A stretch of 64,000 bases of DNA, from the NCBI GenBank assembly GCA_018604165.1, contig CP075895.1:248001-312000 (forward strand). The letters run 5' to 3'. The first letter of the stretch is position 1. Every line of letters starts with the position of its first letter. A program made the translations under genes and the position numbers. This document shows, one piece after another, positions 43,711-53,121 of this stretch. Below the pieces are notes generated by a model. That model was not told where the DNA came from. It worked only from the letters and a program-made list of their open reading frames with translations, and did no database searches. This DNA is from Chitinophagaceae bacterium LGM1 (GTDB taxonomy: Bacteria; Bacteroidota; Bacteroidia; Chitinophagales; Chitinophagaceae).

Positions 43711-45852
43711 ATGGACAATACACTGCAAACGGACAAATTCTTTTACGATAATAAAATCGTAAAATGGTTTGCTTACGCTACAATCCTTTGGGGGCTGGTG
43801 GGCATGCTGGTGGGGGTACTTGCAGCATTTCAACTGGTTTATCCCGTTCTTAATCTAAACACTGCCGAAACGACTTTTGGTAGGGTAAGGCCTGTACACA
43901 CCAACGCGGTGATATTCGCGTTTGTGGGCAACGGTATATTCATGGGTGTTTATTATTCGCTGCAAAGGCTTTGTAAAGCACGCATGTTCAGCGATTTTTT
44001 CAGCAAGCTCCATTTCTGGGGCTGGCAGCTCATCATTGTATTAGCGGCGGTTTCGTTATTAGCGGGCTATACAACGGGTAAAGAATACGCTGAGCTGGAA
44101 TGGCCTATTGATATACTGATAACATTGGTATGGATAGTGTTTGGCGTAAACATGTTTGGTACTATCATCAAACGCCGCGAACGCCACCTGTATGTTGCTA
44201 TCTGGTTTTATATAGCCACGTTTGTAACGGTAGCCATGTTGCACATTGTCAACTCTTGGGAGATACCATTCAGCTTCATGAAATCGTATAGCTGGTATGC
44301 GGGCGTGCAGGATGCGCTGATACAATGGTGGTACGGACATAACGCTGTGGCGTTCTTCCTGACTACACCTTACTTGGGTATTATGTACTACTTCCTGCCC
44401 AAAATCGCTAATCGCCCTGTGTATTCTTACAGGTTGTCTATCATACACTTTTGGGCACTCATATTTATCTATATATGGGCAGGACCACACCACCTCTTAT
44501 ACACTGCTTTGCCAGACTGGGCACAATCGTTAGGTGTGGTGTTTTCTGTAATGCTGATTGCACCATCGTGGGGTGGTATGCTGAATGGCTTGCTGACACT
44601 ACGTGGTGCATGGGATAAAGTACGCGAAGATGTAGTATTGAAATTTTTAGTAGTGGCAGTAACGGCTTATGGTATGGCTACGTTTGAAGGCCCGATGCTG
44701 AGTGTAAAAACAGTGAACGCTATTAGTCACTTTACAGACTGGACCATTGCACACGTACACGTTGGCGCACTGGGCTGGAACGGCTTTTTGACATTCGGTG
44801 TACTCTACTGGCTGATACCAAGAATATTCAGAACAAACCTGTACTCTCAGAAAATGGCCAACTGGCACTTCTGGATTGGTACATTGGGTATCGTCATCTA
44901 TGCAGTGCCGATGTACTGGGCAGGCTTTATGCAGGCACTGGCTTGGAAAGAATTTACCGCAGAAGGACAACTGAAATATCAGTTCATGGAAACGGTAACA
45001 CAGATGCGTCCTTTCTACATGATGCGCGGTATAGGTGGTGTGTTGTACTTGATAGGTGCAGTGATGATGACATACAACCTTGTAAAAACCATCCGCAGCG
45101 GTAAAGCAGTAGATGAAGAGGCAGCAGAAGCAGCACCACTATCGAAAGTATATGAAGACCACGGTAGCCACCACTGGCACCGTTGGATAGAACGCCGCCC
45201 TGTGCAGATGATGGTGTTCAGCCTTGTACTGGTTGCGATTGGTGGCTTGATAGAAATTATCCCAACATTCATGATAAAATCGAATGTACCAACCATTAGC
45301 AGTGTAAAACCATACACGCCGCTTGAGTTGCAAGGACGTGATATATATGTACGTGAGGGTTGTTATACATGCCATAGCCAGATGATACGTCCGTTCCGCA
45401 GTGAAGTAGCCCGATATGGTGAATACTCGAAAGCAGGTGAGTTTGTGTACGACCATCCTTTCCAATGGGGTAGTAAACGTACAGGGCCGGACTTGGCACG
45501 CGTTGGTGGTAAATACCCGGATAGCTGGCACTTCAACCACATTTATGAGCCGAATAGCATGTCTCCCGGTTCTATCATGCCTGCTTATCCGTGGTTGTTT
45601 GAAAATGATATTGATACAGGTATTACGCCTGCTAAAATTGAAGCTATGCAAACGCTGGGTGTACCATATGAAGCAGGGTATGCACAAAAAGCGAATGCCG
45701 ACCTGATGAAACAAGCTGACCAAATACGTGGCAATCTTGCAAAAGATAATATACAGGCTAAGAGCAATAAAGAAATCATAGCATTGATAGCGTATTTGCA
45801 GCGTGTAGGTACAGATATAAAACTGGAACAGAAAACAGCATCATCTAACTAA
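43711..45852 (+). CDS. ccoNO: cbb3-type cytochrome c oxidase, fused subunits CcoN-CcoO
   Basis: 713 residues. Residues 1 to about 475 are the 12-helix catalytic subunit CcoN, with haem and CuB histidines in VHTNAVIFAF, WWYGHNAVAFF, GPHHLLYTALPDW and THIAHVHVGALGWNGF-like segments. Residues about 500-713 are CcoO, anchored by one helix and carrying a c-type haem site at GCYTCHSQMIRP (about 548) and an axial Met in SPGSIMPAYPWL. The fusion is usual in Bacteroidota. It is the high-affinity terminal oxidase reducing oxygen to water in micro-oxic conditions. Confidence 0.96.
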   Translation: MDNTLQTDKFFYDNKIVKWFAYATILWGLVGMLVGVLAAFQLVYPVLNLNTAETTFGRVRPVHTNAVIFAFVGNGIFMGVYYSLQRLCKARMFSDFFSKLHFWGWQLIIVLAAVSLLAGYTTGKEYAELEWPIDILITLVWIVFGVNMFGTIIKRRERHLYVAIWFYIATFVTVAMLHIVNSWEIPFSFMKSYSWYAGVQDALIQWWYGHNAVAFFLTTPYLGIMYYFLPKIANRPVYSYRLSIIHFWALIFIYIWAGPHHLLYTALPDWAQSLGVVFSVMLIAPSWGGMLNGLLTLRGAWDKVREDVVLKFLVVAVTAYGMATFEGPMLSVKTVNAISHFTDWTIAHVHVGALGWNGFLTFGVLYWLIPRIFRTNLYSQKMANWHFWIGTLGIVIYAVPMYWAGFMQALAWKEFTAEGQLKYQFMETVTQMRPFYMMRGIGGVLYLIGAVMMTYNLVKTIRSGKAVDEEAAEAAPLSKVYEDHGSHHWHRWIERRPVQMMVFSLVLVAIGGLIEIIPTFMIKSNVPTISSVKPYTPLELQGRDIYVREGCYTCHSQMIRPFRSEVARYGEYSKAGEFVYDHPFQWGSKRTGPDLARVGGKYPDSWHFNHIYEPNSMSPGSIMPAYPWLFENDIDTGITPAKIEAMQTLGVPYEAGYAQKANADLMKQADQIRGNLAKDNIQAKSNKEIIALIAYLQRVGTDIKLEQKTASSN

Positions 45853-45879
45853 TTATCAAACCTGTAAAAAAGAACGACA

Positions 45880-46056
45880 ATGAAATTCAGGCATTATTTA
45901 GAAAATATAACAGGTGTAAGCATCTACCCGATGATATCGCTGTTCATCTTCTTTGTATTCTTCACATTGCTGGCAGTGTGGGCTTTCAAAGCTAAGAAGA
46001 GCTATATCAATACGATAAAAAACATCCCATTGGGAAACGATAACGATAATAATTAA
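45880..46056 (+). CDS. ccoQ: CcoQ-like small subunit of cbb3 oxidase
   Basis: 58 residues starting at the ATG at 45880: MKFRHYLENITGVSIYPMIS, one transmembrane helix (about 17-36), then AFKAKKSYINTIKNIPLG. Position between ccoNO and ccoP and single-helix layout identify it as the CcoQ-type subunit that stabilises the complex. Confidence 0.85.
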   Translation: MKFRHYLENITGVSIYPMISLFIFFVFFTLLAVWAFKAKKSYINTIKNIPLGNDNDNN

Positions 46057-46075
46057 TTATTTAAAACGCACAATC

Positions 46076-47239
46076 ATGCGCAAAGGTTTTAATAAATACA
46101 TCTCTCTTGCAATGTTGTCTGTTGCTACCCCTAAGCTGGCTATAGCAGCAGACGGTGCGGCGCTGCCCGCAGCCGAAGGCAATTCATTCAACGCCGTGCT
46201 GATAGGGCTTGTATGTATTTCTTTGGTATTGCTTTTTGCTATACTGGTGTTGGGCAATACACTCAGGCAATTAGCATTAGTGTATCGCGATAAGATGCGC
46301 GATGAAAAGAAAAGTGGTGTCGTAAAAACGCTGCTGCTATTGGTTGCAGCAACTGTTGGCTCGTATGCAGCAAACGCACAAGATGCAGCAGCACAGGCGC
46401 AAGCACCTGCACCTGCGTTTATTAATGGCATACCATCAGCGCATTTCTATACGCTGATAGGTATTATAGCATTGCAATTGCTGGTAATATTATCGTTGGC
46501 TTTTCTTGTCCGTATAATGGTGCGCCTAATTAGTAATGACCCCGCTAAGGCTGCCGTGGCTAAAGAGATAGTGAAAGTAAACTTCTGGGACAGGTTTAAT
46601 AAAGTAGTGCCTTTAGAAAAAGAAGCAGATATATTATTAGACCACGATTATGATGGTATTAAAGAGCTGGATAACAGCTTACCCCCTTGGTGGAAATATG
46701 GCTTTTATGTAACGATAGTAGTAGGCTTTATCTACATGTGGTATTATCATGCGGGTGGTAATGGGCCAAGCTCTTATGATGAGTTTGTAGCAGAAGTGCA
46801 GGCAGGCGAAGAAGCGAAAGCAGCCTACCTTGCCAAGAGTGCTAATAATGTAGATGAGAACACCGTGAAGATGCTGGATGCGACAGGAATAGCAGAAGGC
46901 GGAAAACTGTTTGACCAAATGTGTGCTGCCTGCCATGCAAAAGACGGTGGTGGTGGTGTAGGCCCTAACCTGACGGATGATTACTGGCTGCATGGCGGTA
47001 GCGTAAAAGACATTTTCAAAACCATTAAATACGGTTATCCGGATAAGGGTATGAAGAGTTGGAAAGACGACTACTCGCCCAACCAGATAGCACAGATAAC
47101 CAGTTATGTAAAATCGTTGCAAGGCACTAAGCCCGCAGCACCTAAAGACAAACAAGGCGAATTGTATATAGAAGCAAGTGTGCCAACCGATAGTGCAGCA
47201 GCACCCGCTGCTGATACTGCAAGGGTGGCAAGTAAGTAA
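46076..47239 (+). CDS. ccoP: cbb3-type cytochrome c oxidase subunit CcoP
   Basis: 387 residues. It is longer than proteobacterial CcoP, with extra N-terminal transmembrane helices (about 8-26, 40-62, 86-102 and 122-146). The CcoP core begins at VNFWDRFNKVVPLEKE, followed by the helix WWKYGFYVTIVVGFIYMWYY. One c-type haem motif, CAACH, lies near residue 283, with the axial Met later (GMKSWKDD). Only one haem site is visible, as in other Bacteroidota, versus two in proteobacteria. It delivers electrons to CcoNO. Confidence 0.93.
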   Translation: MRKGFNKYISLAMLSVATPKLAIAADGAALPAAEGNSFNAVLIGLVCISLVLLFAILVLGNTLRQLALVYRDKMRDEKKSGVVKTLLLLVAATVGSYAANAQDAAAQAQAPAPAFINGIPSAHFYTLIGIIALQLLVILSLAFLVRIMVRLISNDPAKAAVAKEIVKVNFWDRFNKVVPLEKEADILLDHDYDGIKELDNSLPPWWKYGFYVTIVVGFIYMWYYHAGGNGPSSYDEFVAEVQAGEEAKAAYLAKSANNVDENTVKMLDATGIAEGGKLFDQMCAACHAKDGGGGVGPNLTDDYWLHGGSVKDIFKTIKYGYPDKGMKSWKDDYSPNQIAQITSYVKSLQGTKPAAPKDKQGELYIEASVPTDSAAAPAADTARVASK

Positions 47240-47267
47240 TGAGGCAAACTAACTAAAACAAAACAAG

Positions 47268-48668
47268 ATGAGCGGAACGGATACGGCATCGTTCAGGGAT
47301 AAGGTAACGACGGTAGATAAAGAAGGCAAACGGATTTGGATTTTCCCGCAAAAGCCAAAAGGAAAATTATACAATACCCGTACGTTGCTGAGTGTGTTTT
47401 ACCTGTTGATATTGTTTGCTCTGCCGTTTATAAAATATCAGGGACACCCGTTATTTCTCATCAACGTACTGGAAAGAAAATTTATCCTGTTTGGTCAGAT
47501 ATTCTGGCCACAGGATTTTTTCATATTCGGTTTGGGGATGATCATTTTTATCATCTTTATAGCTTTATTCACCGTTGTTTTCGGGCGTGTATTTTGCGGA
47601 TGGGTATGCCCGCAAACCATATTTATGGAGCTTGTTTTCCGTAAGGTAGAATATTGGATAGAGGGTGATGCTGCGGAACAGCGCATATTGAAAAACAGAA
47701 AATGGGACGGAGATAAGATTTTTAAAAAAATGATGAAGTGGATAGTTTTCTGGGCTATCAGCTTTTTAATTGCCAATACATTTCTTGCCTATATAATAGG
47801 TATTGACGAGTTGCGAACTATCATATCAGAGCCAGTAGGTAAACATTTTGGCGGGTTTGTAGCCATCGTCATATTTACCACACTTTTCTTCTTTGTGTAC
47901 TCTTGGATGCGCGAACAGATTTGTACGGTTGTTTGTCCGTATGGGCGTATGCAAGGGGTGTTGTTGGATAAAAACTCGATAGTTGTAACGTACGACCATG
48001 TGCGTGGCGAGCCAAGAGGGAAATTCAAGAAAAATGAAGAACGTGCCATAGGCGATTGTATAGACTGTAATCAATGTGTGCGTGTATGCCCTACCGGTAT
48101 TGACATAAGGCATGGTACGCAATTGGAGTGTACCAACTGTACGGCATGTATAGATGCTTGTGATAAAATGATGGAAGCTGTGAATCTGCCAAAGGGCTTG
48201 ATACGCTACGCTTCAGAAAATAATGTAAGTGCCAAACAACCATACAGGTTTACAGGCAGGATGAAAGCATATACTGCCGTAATGATACTGTTGCTGGTTG
48301 TAGAGGTTTTCTTATTAGTTACACGTACCGATGTGGGCATTACTATACTTCGCACACCCGGACAGCTATATCAGGAACAGCCAAATAATCAGTTGAGTAA
48401 TCTATACAACTATAAGTTTCTGAATAAAACATACTATAACAAAGTACTGGAGCTGAAACCTGAAGATTTTGAAGGCACTATCAAACTGGTGGGTGAAGAA
48501 AACCTTAAAGTGCCGAAAGAAAGTGCGGCTGCTGGTTCGATGTTCATTTATATCGATAAAAAATACGTCAACAAGCGCAAGACGAAACTAAAAATAGGTG
48601 TGTATGAAAATGGTGAAAAAATAAGCACAATCAACACATCATTTTTAGGGCCATTCGGAGCTAACTAA
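47268..48668 (+). CDS. ccoG: Cytochrome c oxidase accessory protein CcoG
   Basis: 466 residues. Four transmembrane helices with VFCGWVCPQTIFMELVFRKV between them, and two 4Fe-4S clusters in a ferredoxin-like region: CIDCNQCVRVCP (about 262) and CTNCTACIDACDKM (about 286). The C-terminal periplasmic domain is immunoglobulin-like. CcoG reduces Cu(II) for oxidase assembly. It is in the cco operon, 28 bases after ccoP. Confidence 0.94.
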   Translation: MSGTDTASFRDKVTTVDKEGKRIWIFPQKPKGKLYNTRTLLSVFYLLILFALPFIKYQGHPLFLINVLERKFILFGQIFWPQDFFIFGLGMIIFIIFIALFTVVFGRVFCGWVCPQTIFMELVFRKVEYWIEGDAAEQRILKNRKWDGDKIFKKMMKWIVFWAISFLIANTFLAYIIGIDELRTIISEPVGKHFGGFVAIVIFTTLFFFVYSWMREQICTVVCPYGRMQGVLLDKNSIVVTYDHVRGEPRGKFKKNEERAIGDCIDCNQCVRVCPTGIDIRHGTQLECTNCTACIDACDKMMEAVNLPKGLIRYASENNVSAKQPYRFTGRMKAYTAVMILLLVVEVFLLVTRTDVGITILRTPGQLYQEQPNNQLSNLYNYKFLNKTYYNKVLELKPEDFEGTIKLVGEENLKVPKESAAAGSMFIYIDKKYVNKRKTKLKIGVYENGEKISTINTSFLGPFGAN

Positions 48669-48678
48669 ATATATTCTT

Positions 48679-49128
48679 ATGAGCGTAATGAAAATAAACT
48701 GGGGTGCTAAAATTGCATTATTATATGGCGGATTTGTGGTGCTGATAGTAATGCTGGTAGCAGGTAGTATGCGACAAGATTTTGACCTTGTAACTCCTGA
48801 CTACTATGGGCAGGAAATAAAATATCAGCAAGTGATAGATGCCGGCAAGAATCAGGCTACTTTGTCTGCCCCTGTAGTTATACATGCAAATGCAACAGAT
48901 GTAATGATTGAATTTCCCAGCGAATTTGCAGACAAAGTGGTGAAAGGAGATGTGCATTTTTATTCGCCCGTTAATGCTTCTTGGGATAAAACATTCAACA
49001 TTAATATTGCCAATAATAGTATGACGGTACAACGTAGCGAGTTGCGAAATACGAATTACACCATTAAACTTAATTGGGAAGCAGACGGTAAAAAATATTA
49101 TCAGGAAACAACCCTAAATCTGCGATAG
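48679..49128 (+). CDS. ccoH: FixH/CcoH family assembly protein
   Basis: 149 residues. One N-terminal membrane helix (IALLYGGFVVLIVMLVAGS) and a periplasmic beta domain that starts DLVTPDYYGQEIKYQQVID, the FixH signature. It aids insertion of metals into the cbb3 oxidase together with ccoI. It starts 10 bases after ccoG and ends 1 base before the next start. Confidence 0.9.
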   Translation: MSVMKINWGAKIALLYGGFVVLIVMLVAGSMRQDFDLVTPDYYGQEIKYQQVIDAGKNQATLSAPVVIHANATDVMIEFPSEFADKVVKGDVHFYSPVNASWDKTFNINIANNSMTVQRSELRNTNYTIKLNWEADGKKYYQETTLNLR

Positions 49129-49129
49129 T

Positions 49130-49840
49130 ATGAGCAGCTTTACACTCTCAATGGCTTTGCTGATGGGGCTTACGGGTAGCCTGCATTGTGCAGGTATGTG
49201 TGGTCCTATTGTGTGGGTGATGCCATTTGGTATGATGAGTGGATTTAAAAAATGGTTGGGCATTGCCTTCTATCATATAGCGCGTATAAGTGTATATGCA
49301 GCAATGGCAATCGTGCTGCATTCCTTCAGACATCTGTTTCAGCCGCAGTGGCAACAGTATATTTCTATTGTATTAGGTGTTGTGCTACTGATTATAGGTT
49401 TTGTATCATTTATTCCAAACCATTCTGTCAAAATATCATTGCCTTGGGCAGGCTTTGTAAAAAAGCAATTGGGTAGGTTTATTGGTAACCCTTCGTTGTT
49501 CAGCCTTACGATGGCAGGACTGCTAAACGGATTATTGCCATGCGGGCTTGAATACATGGCGTTGTCATCAACTGTTACTGCGCCCACAGCTACACAAGCT
49601 GCCGTGTTGATGTATGCTTTCGGTTTAGGTACCGTACCCATGATGGTAGGCATTACGATACTGAAAAACAGAACAGGCATTTTAAGGTTTAATCATGTTA
49701 GAAAACTAGTGCCTGTTATGATGTTTGTTTTCGGTGCATTATTTGTTGTGCGTGGTATGAACCTGGGCATCCCTTATCTGAGCCCTAAAGTAACAGTTGA
49801 ACAAAACGAAGTGAAAGCAAGTTGCTGTCATAAAAATTAA
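49130..49840 (+). CDS. Sulfite exporter TauE/SafE family membrane protein (cco-linked)
   Basis: 236 residues, six membrane helices. LTGSLHCAGMCGPI near the N-terminus, with paired Cys, and GLLNGLLPCGLEYMAL mid-protein are features of the UreH/DsbD-like branch found at the end of cco operons, where it is thought to act in copper handling. The C-terminus ends KASCCHKN, a potential soft-metal site. It is translationally coupled to ccoH (1 base gap). A metal-transport or assembly role is inferred from context. Confidence 0.82.
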   Translation: MSSFTLSMALLMGLTGSLHCAGMCGPIVWVMPFGMMSGFKKWLGIAFYHIARISVYAAMAIVLHSFRHLFQPQWQQYISIVLGVVLLIIGFVSFIPNHSVKISLPWAGFVKKQLGRFIGNPSLFSLTMAGLLNGLLPCGLEYMALSSTVTAPTATQAAVLMYAFGLGTVPMMVGITILKNRTGILRFNHVRKLVPVMMFVFGALFVVRGMNLGIPYLSPKVTVEQNEVKASCCHKN

Positions 49841-49858
49841 GTTTAGTCTAAATAGCCC

Positions 49859-49866
49859 TATCTTTA
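49859..49866 (+). promoter_or_regulatory. -7 promoter element for the CpsB-type phosphatase
   Basis: TATCTTTA, close to TAnnTTTG, 25 bases upstream of the ATG at 49891. Confidence 0.45.
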
Positions 49867-49890
49867 CAGCTAGATAGGAGTAGTATAAAT

Positions 49891-50670
49891 ATGTTTTCAA
49901 AGCTGTTTGGCAAGAAAAAAGAAAGTTCAGGGCTTCAGTATGCACCTCATAACCCGAATGGTTATGGCGACTGGTCGTTTTTAGGAACAGATATGCATTC
50001 TCACCTGATACCGGGCATAGATGATGGGGCGCAGACGATTGAAGACAGCATTATGCTGATACAACGCCTACAGTCTATGGGTTTTCATAGTGCCGTTACT
50101 ACACCACATATTAAGTACGACCACTATCCTAATAACAGCTATAATATACAGTCAGGGTTGCATAGTTTGCAACAAGCATTGCACGAACGCAATATCAACT
50201 TCCCTATACGAGCGGCAGCGGAGTACTACATTGACGACCACTTTATGCAATTACTGGAAGCTGGAGAGTTGATGCCGATTGTCGACAATCAGGTACTGGT
50301 AGAGATATCATTCATGTTTGAGCCTATCAGGTTCGACGATATACTTTTCAGGATACAATCAAAAGGCTATAAGCCTATATTGGCGCACCCAGAGCGATAT
50401 GCATATTATCATGGCAATATACAAGCCTATAATGAATTGCGTAACAGAGGTTGTTATCTACAACTGAATACGCTTTCGTTGTTTGGCTATTATGGTGGTG
50501 CTGTAAAGCGAGCTGCTGAAGATTTGCTGTCTGCAGGGTTGTACCAATATTGCGGTACGGATATGCACCATGTGAAACACGCGGATAGCCTGCAAGCCAT
50601 GCTGCAAAATGGTGTAATGCCGCTGTTGCAAAGTACGCCATTCCTCAACTCTTCCATGCGTTTGGTGTAA
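49891..50670 (+). CDS. PHP-type tyrosine-protein phosphatase (CpsB/YwqE family)
   Basis: 259 residues. Metal-binding PHP motifs are visible: DMHSHLIPGIDDG (about 33-45), TPHIK, the AAAEYYID Glu, the His of LAHPERY, and the final CGTDMHH. The enzyme dephosphorylates the bacterial tyrosine kinase (Wzc type) that regulates exopolysaccharide length. Its placement at the head of a glycan locus that contains a wzc gene fits. It has its own promoter and lies just after the cco operon. Confidence 0.9.
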   Translation: MFSKLFGKKKESSGLQYAPHNPNGYGDWSFLGTDMHSHLIPGIDDGAQTIEDSIMLIQRLQSMGFHSAVTTPHIKYDHYPNNSYNIQSGLHSLQQALHERNINFPIRAAAEYYIDDHFMQLLEAGELMPIVDNQVLVEISFMFEPIRFDDILFRIQSKGYKPILAHPERYAYYHGNIQAYNELRNRGCYLQLNTLSLFGYYGGAVKRAAEDLLSAGLYQYCGTDMHHVKHADSLQAMLQNGVMPLLQSTPFLNSSMRLV

Positions 50671-50741
50671 ACGGTTTGTTATCAACTTGTTTTTGATGCG
50701 TTAACGATGCGCTGATATGCAGACTCACGTGTGGTCAAGAT

Positions 50742-50749
50742 TATATTTG
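50742..50749 (+). promoter_or_regulatory. Bacteroidota -7 promoter element for the first epimerase
   Basis: TATATTTG, an exact TAnnTTTG match, 47 bases upstream of the ATG at 50797. Confidence 0.5.
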
Positions 50750-50796
50750 TCGTGCATAAAACTGTATTGACAAAAAAATAAAGAAACACATACACT

Positions 50797-51774
50797 ATGT
50801 CTAAAAAGATATTGGTAACCGGTGGTGCCGGTTATATCGGTTCTGTACTCACAAGGCAGTTATTGGATAAGGGATATCAGGTAAGGGTTATGGACAACCT
50901 GATGTATGGTGGCGAGCCTATCATCGATTTGTTGAACTTGCCGAATTTTGAATTTGCAAAAGGAGATATACGCAACGAAGCAGATGTGCGTGTGGCAATG
51001 AAAGACATTGATTGCGTTGCCCATTTAGCATCTATAGTAGGAGACCCTGCATGCGCTAAACATCCCGAACTGGCAAAGACTACTAACCTTGAAGGCAGCA
51101 AACTGCTATATAGCATAGCCAACGAAATGGGCGTATCAAAATTTGTATTTGCATCTACCTGTAGTAATTATGGCAAGATGAGCGACCCTGAAGCATACGT
51201 AACGGAAGCGTCTGAAACAGCACCTGTATCGCTATATGCAGAAACAAAAGTAGTTGTGGAGCAATACCTGCTTTCTCAACCTCAAACAAATAATTGTAAG
51301 CCAACCTGTTTGCGTTTTTCAACAGTGTATGGCTTGTCATTGCGTCCTCGTTTTGATTTGACAGTGAATGAATTTGCTAAAGAACTTGCATTGGGCAGGG
51401 AGTTAGTGATATTCGGTGAGCAATTCTGGAGACCTTATTGCCATGTGTACGATTTAGCACGCTCAGTAGTAACGGTGATAGAAGCCGCACCAGACTTGGT
51501 TTCTTTTGATGTATTTAACGTGGGGGATACATCTGAAAACTATCAGAAGAAAATGATAGTGGATGAGGTGAAGAAACTGATACCGGATGCACAGATAAAA
51601 TATGTGTCTAAAAACGAAGACCCGCGCGACTATCGCGTGAATTTTGATAAGATAAAAAGCAGGCTTGGCTTTGAGGTAATGTTCAAAGTGCCTGATGGTA
51701 TAGCACAAATAAAGAAAGTGCTGGATGATGGCTTTATCTTAAATCCTGACGATAATAAATACAAGAATGTATAA
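50797..51774 (+). CDS. NAD-dependent nucleotide-sugar epimerase/dehydratase (SDR)
   Basis: 325 residues. Rossmann start ILVTGGAGYIGSVLTRQLL, catalytic Tyr147 and Lys151 in YAETK preceded by STCSNYG. It acts on a nucleotide-activated sugar, as an epimerase or 4,6-dehydratase. It overlaps the next gene by 8 bases, an aminotransferase that probably uses its keto product. The exact sugar is not determined. Confidence 0.88.
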   Translation: MSKKILVTGGAGYIGSVLTRQLLDKGYQVRVMDNLMYGGEPIIDLLNLPNFEFAKGDIRNEADVRVAMKDIDCVAHLASIVGDPACAKHPELAKTTNLEGSKLLYSIANEMGVSKFVFASTCSNYGKMSDPEAYVTEASETAPVSLYAETKVVVEQYLLSQPQTNNCKPTCLRFSTVYGLSLRPRFDLTVNEFAKELALGRELVIFGEQFWRPYCHVYDLARSVVTVIEAAPDLVSFDVFNVGDTSENYQKKMIVDEVKKLIPDAQIKYVSKNEDPRDYRVNFDKIKSRLGFEVMFKVPDGIAQIKKVLDDGFILNPDDNKYKNV

Positions 51775-52909
51775 CGATACTATTCAGTTTATAAGAGGCG
51801 TTTTCAAAGAGCCGGAAGCTTTTGTGCCATTGCATGCACCATACTTTGGCGGCAATGAAAAAAAGTATTTACTCGACACGATAGACTCAACATTTGTTTC
51901 TTCAGTCGGCGCGTATGTAAACCGCTTTGAAGAAATGATGGCAGAGATAACAGGCGCTAAGTATGCCATAGCCACTACCAATGGTACAACTGCACTGCAT
52001 TTGGCACTGATTGTAGCAGGCGTGAAAAGAGATGAAGAAGTATTTACCCAGCCGCTAACATTCGTAGCTACGGCAAATGCCATCACCCATGCACAAGGCA
52101 TACCTGTGTTTGTTGATGTTGATAAAGAAACGATGGGGTTATCGCCCGAAGCATTGGAAGATTTTTTGACTGCCAATGCCGCTATAAAAGATGGTATGTG
52201 CTTCAACAAAACTACCGGCAGGCGTATTGCAGCTTGTGTGCCCATGCATACATTTGGCTTCCCTTGCCGGATAGATGAGATAGCCGCAATATGTGAACGC
52301 TACCACATAGCTTTAGTAGAAGATGCTGCCGAATCTTTAGGTACTTATTATAAAGGCAAGCATACGGGCAACTTTGGGTTAGTAGCGGCGTTTAGCTTCA
52401 ATGGCAATAAGACGGTAACCTGTGGTGGTGGTGGTGCTATCATTACTAATAACGAGAAGCTGGCACAACATGCCAAGCATTTATCTACCACAGCCAAAAT
52501 ACCTCACCCATACGAGTTTGTTCACGATGAGGTAGGCTATAACTACCGTATGCCCAACCTGAATGCTGCCGTAGCATGCGCACAGTTGGAGCAATTGCAA
52601 AATATACTGGATAATAAACGTGCATTAGCAGAGATATATAAAAGCCATTTTACCGATACCGATATACAATTCGTAACCGAAGCAGTTGATGGTAAGGCAA
52701 ACTACTGGCTTAATACAATTATTCTCAAAGACCTTGCAGCACGCGATGCTTTTCTGCAAGCTACAAATGATAGCAAAGTAATGACACGCCCTATATGGAA
52801 GCTGATGAATAAACTACCCATGTATCAGCATTGTCAATGCGGATCATTGGATAATTCTTTGTGGCTGGAAGACAGGGTTGTCAACATCCCCAGTAGCTAC
52901 AGGCCATAG
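51767..52909 (+). CDS. DegT/DnrJ/EryC1 family sugar aminotransferase (LegC-like)
   Basis: 380 residues. The PLP Lys215 lies in FSFNGNKTVTCGGGG. TNGTTALHLALIVAG and QPLTFVATANAITHA are family blocks, and the N-terminus IQFIRGVFKEPEAFVPLHAP with PIWKLMNKLPMYQHC at the end resembles LegC-type enzymes of legionaminic-acid-like synthesis. Together with the overlapping dehydratase and the CBS-nucleotidyltransferase downstream it suggests a nucleotide-activated amino sugar. LegI and LegG are not in the window, so the pathway assignment is tentative. Confidence 0.87.
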   Translation: MYNDTIQFIRGVFKEPEAFVPLHAPYFGGNEKKYLLDTIDSTFVSSVGAYVNRFEEMMAEITGAKYAIATTNGTTALHLALIVAGVKRDEEVFTQPLTFVATANAITHAQGIPVFVDVDKETMGLSPEALEDFLTANAAIKDGMCFNKTTGRRIAACVPMHTFGFPCRIDEIAAICERYHIALVEDAAESLGTYYKGKHTGNFGLVAAFSFNGNKTVTCGGGGAIITNNEKLAQHAKHLSTTAKIPHPYEFVHDEVGYNYRMPNLNAAVACAQLEQLQNILDNKRALAEIYKSHFTDTDIQFVTEAVDGKANYWLNTIILKDLAARDAFLQATNDSKVMTRPIWKLMNKLPMYQHCQCGSLDNSLWLEDRVVNIPSSYRP

Positions 52910-52911
52910 TG

Positions 52912-52950
52912 CAAAACGTTTACAGGCAAGGCTTGTAAACGTTTTGTTAT
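52912..52950 (+). terminator. Terminator after the LegC-like gene
   Basis: A perfect 13-bp stem CAAAACGTTTACA / TGTAAACGTTTTG (52912-52924 and 52934-52946) with a 9-base loop. The T-rich right arm gives the U-tract. Confidence 0.75.
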
Positions 52951-53010
52951 CACCTTGTTTATTGCTTGTTATTCCTTTCTGAAAATTTTGTTGTGGGTAT
53001 TGCTTGAAGC

Positions 53011-53018
53011 TATCTTTA
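53011..53018 (+). promoter_or_regulatory. Promoter for the CBS-nucleotidyltransferase gene
   Basis: TATCTTTA with TTG at 52991-52993 (17-base spacing) upstream. The predicted leader is about 100 bases long and contains the hairpin at 53033-53061. Confidence 0.5.
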
Positions 53019-53032
53019 ATGCGAACACAAGC

Positions 53033-53061
53033 TGTATCAGACACATACAGGGTTTGATACA
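53033..53061 (+). promoter_or_regulatory. Leader hairpin before the CBS-nucleotidyltransferase gene
   Basis: TGTATCA (53033-53039) pairs with TGATACA (53055-53061). An alternative overlapping pair CTGTAT / ATACAG (53032-53037 and 53045-53050) competes. Two mutually exclusive stems in a long leader suggest a regulatory RNA structure. Confidence 0.35.
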
Positions 53062-53121
53062 CAGTGCTATGATTATGCAAGGCAAAATCGTAGTGCATCA
53101 TAACAAAAATAAACACACACA

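Noticed and set aside
45139-45723. 194-aa minus-strand frame inside ccoNO
   Set aside because: Lies entirely over the CcoO part of a clear gene; composition is that of an antisense shadow.
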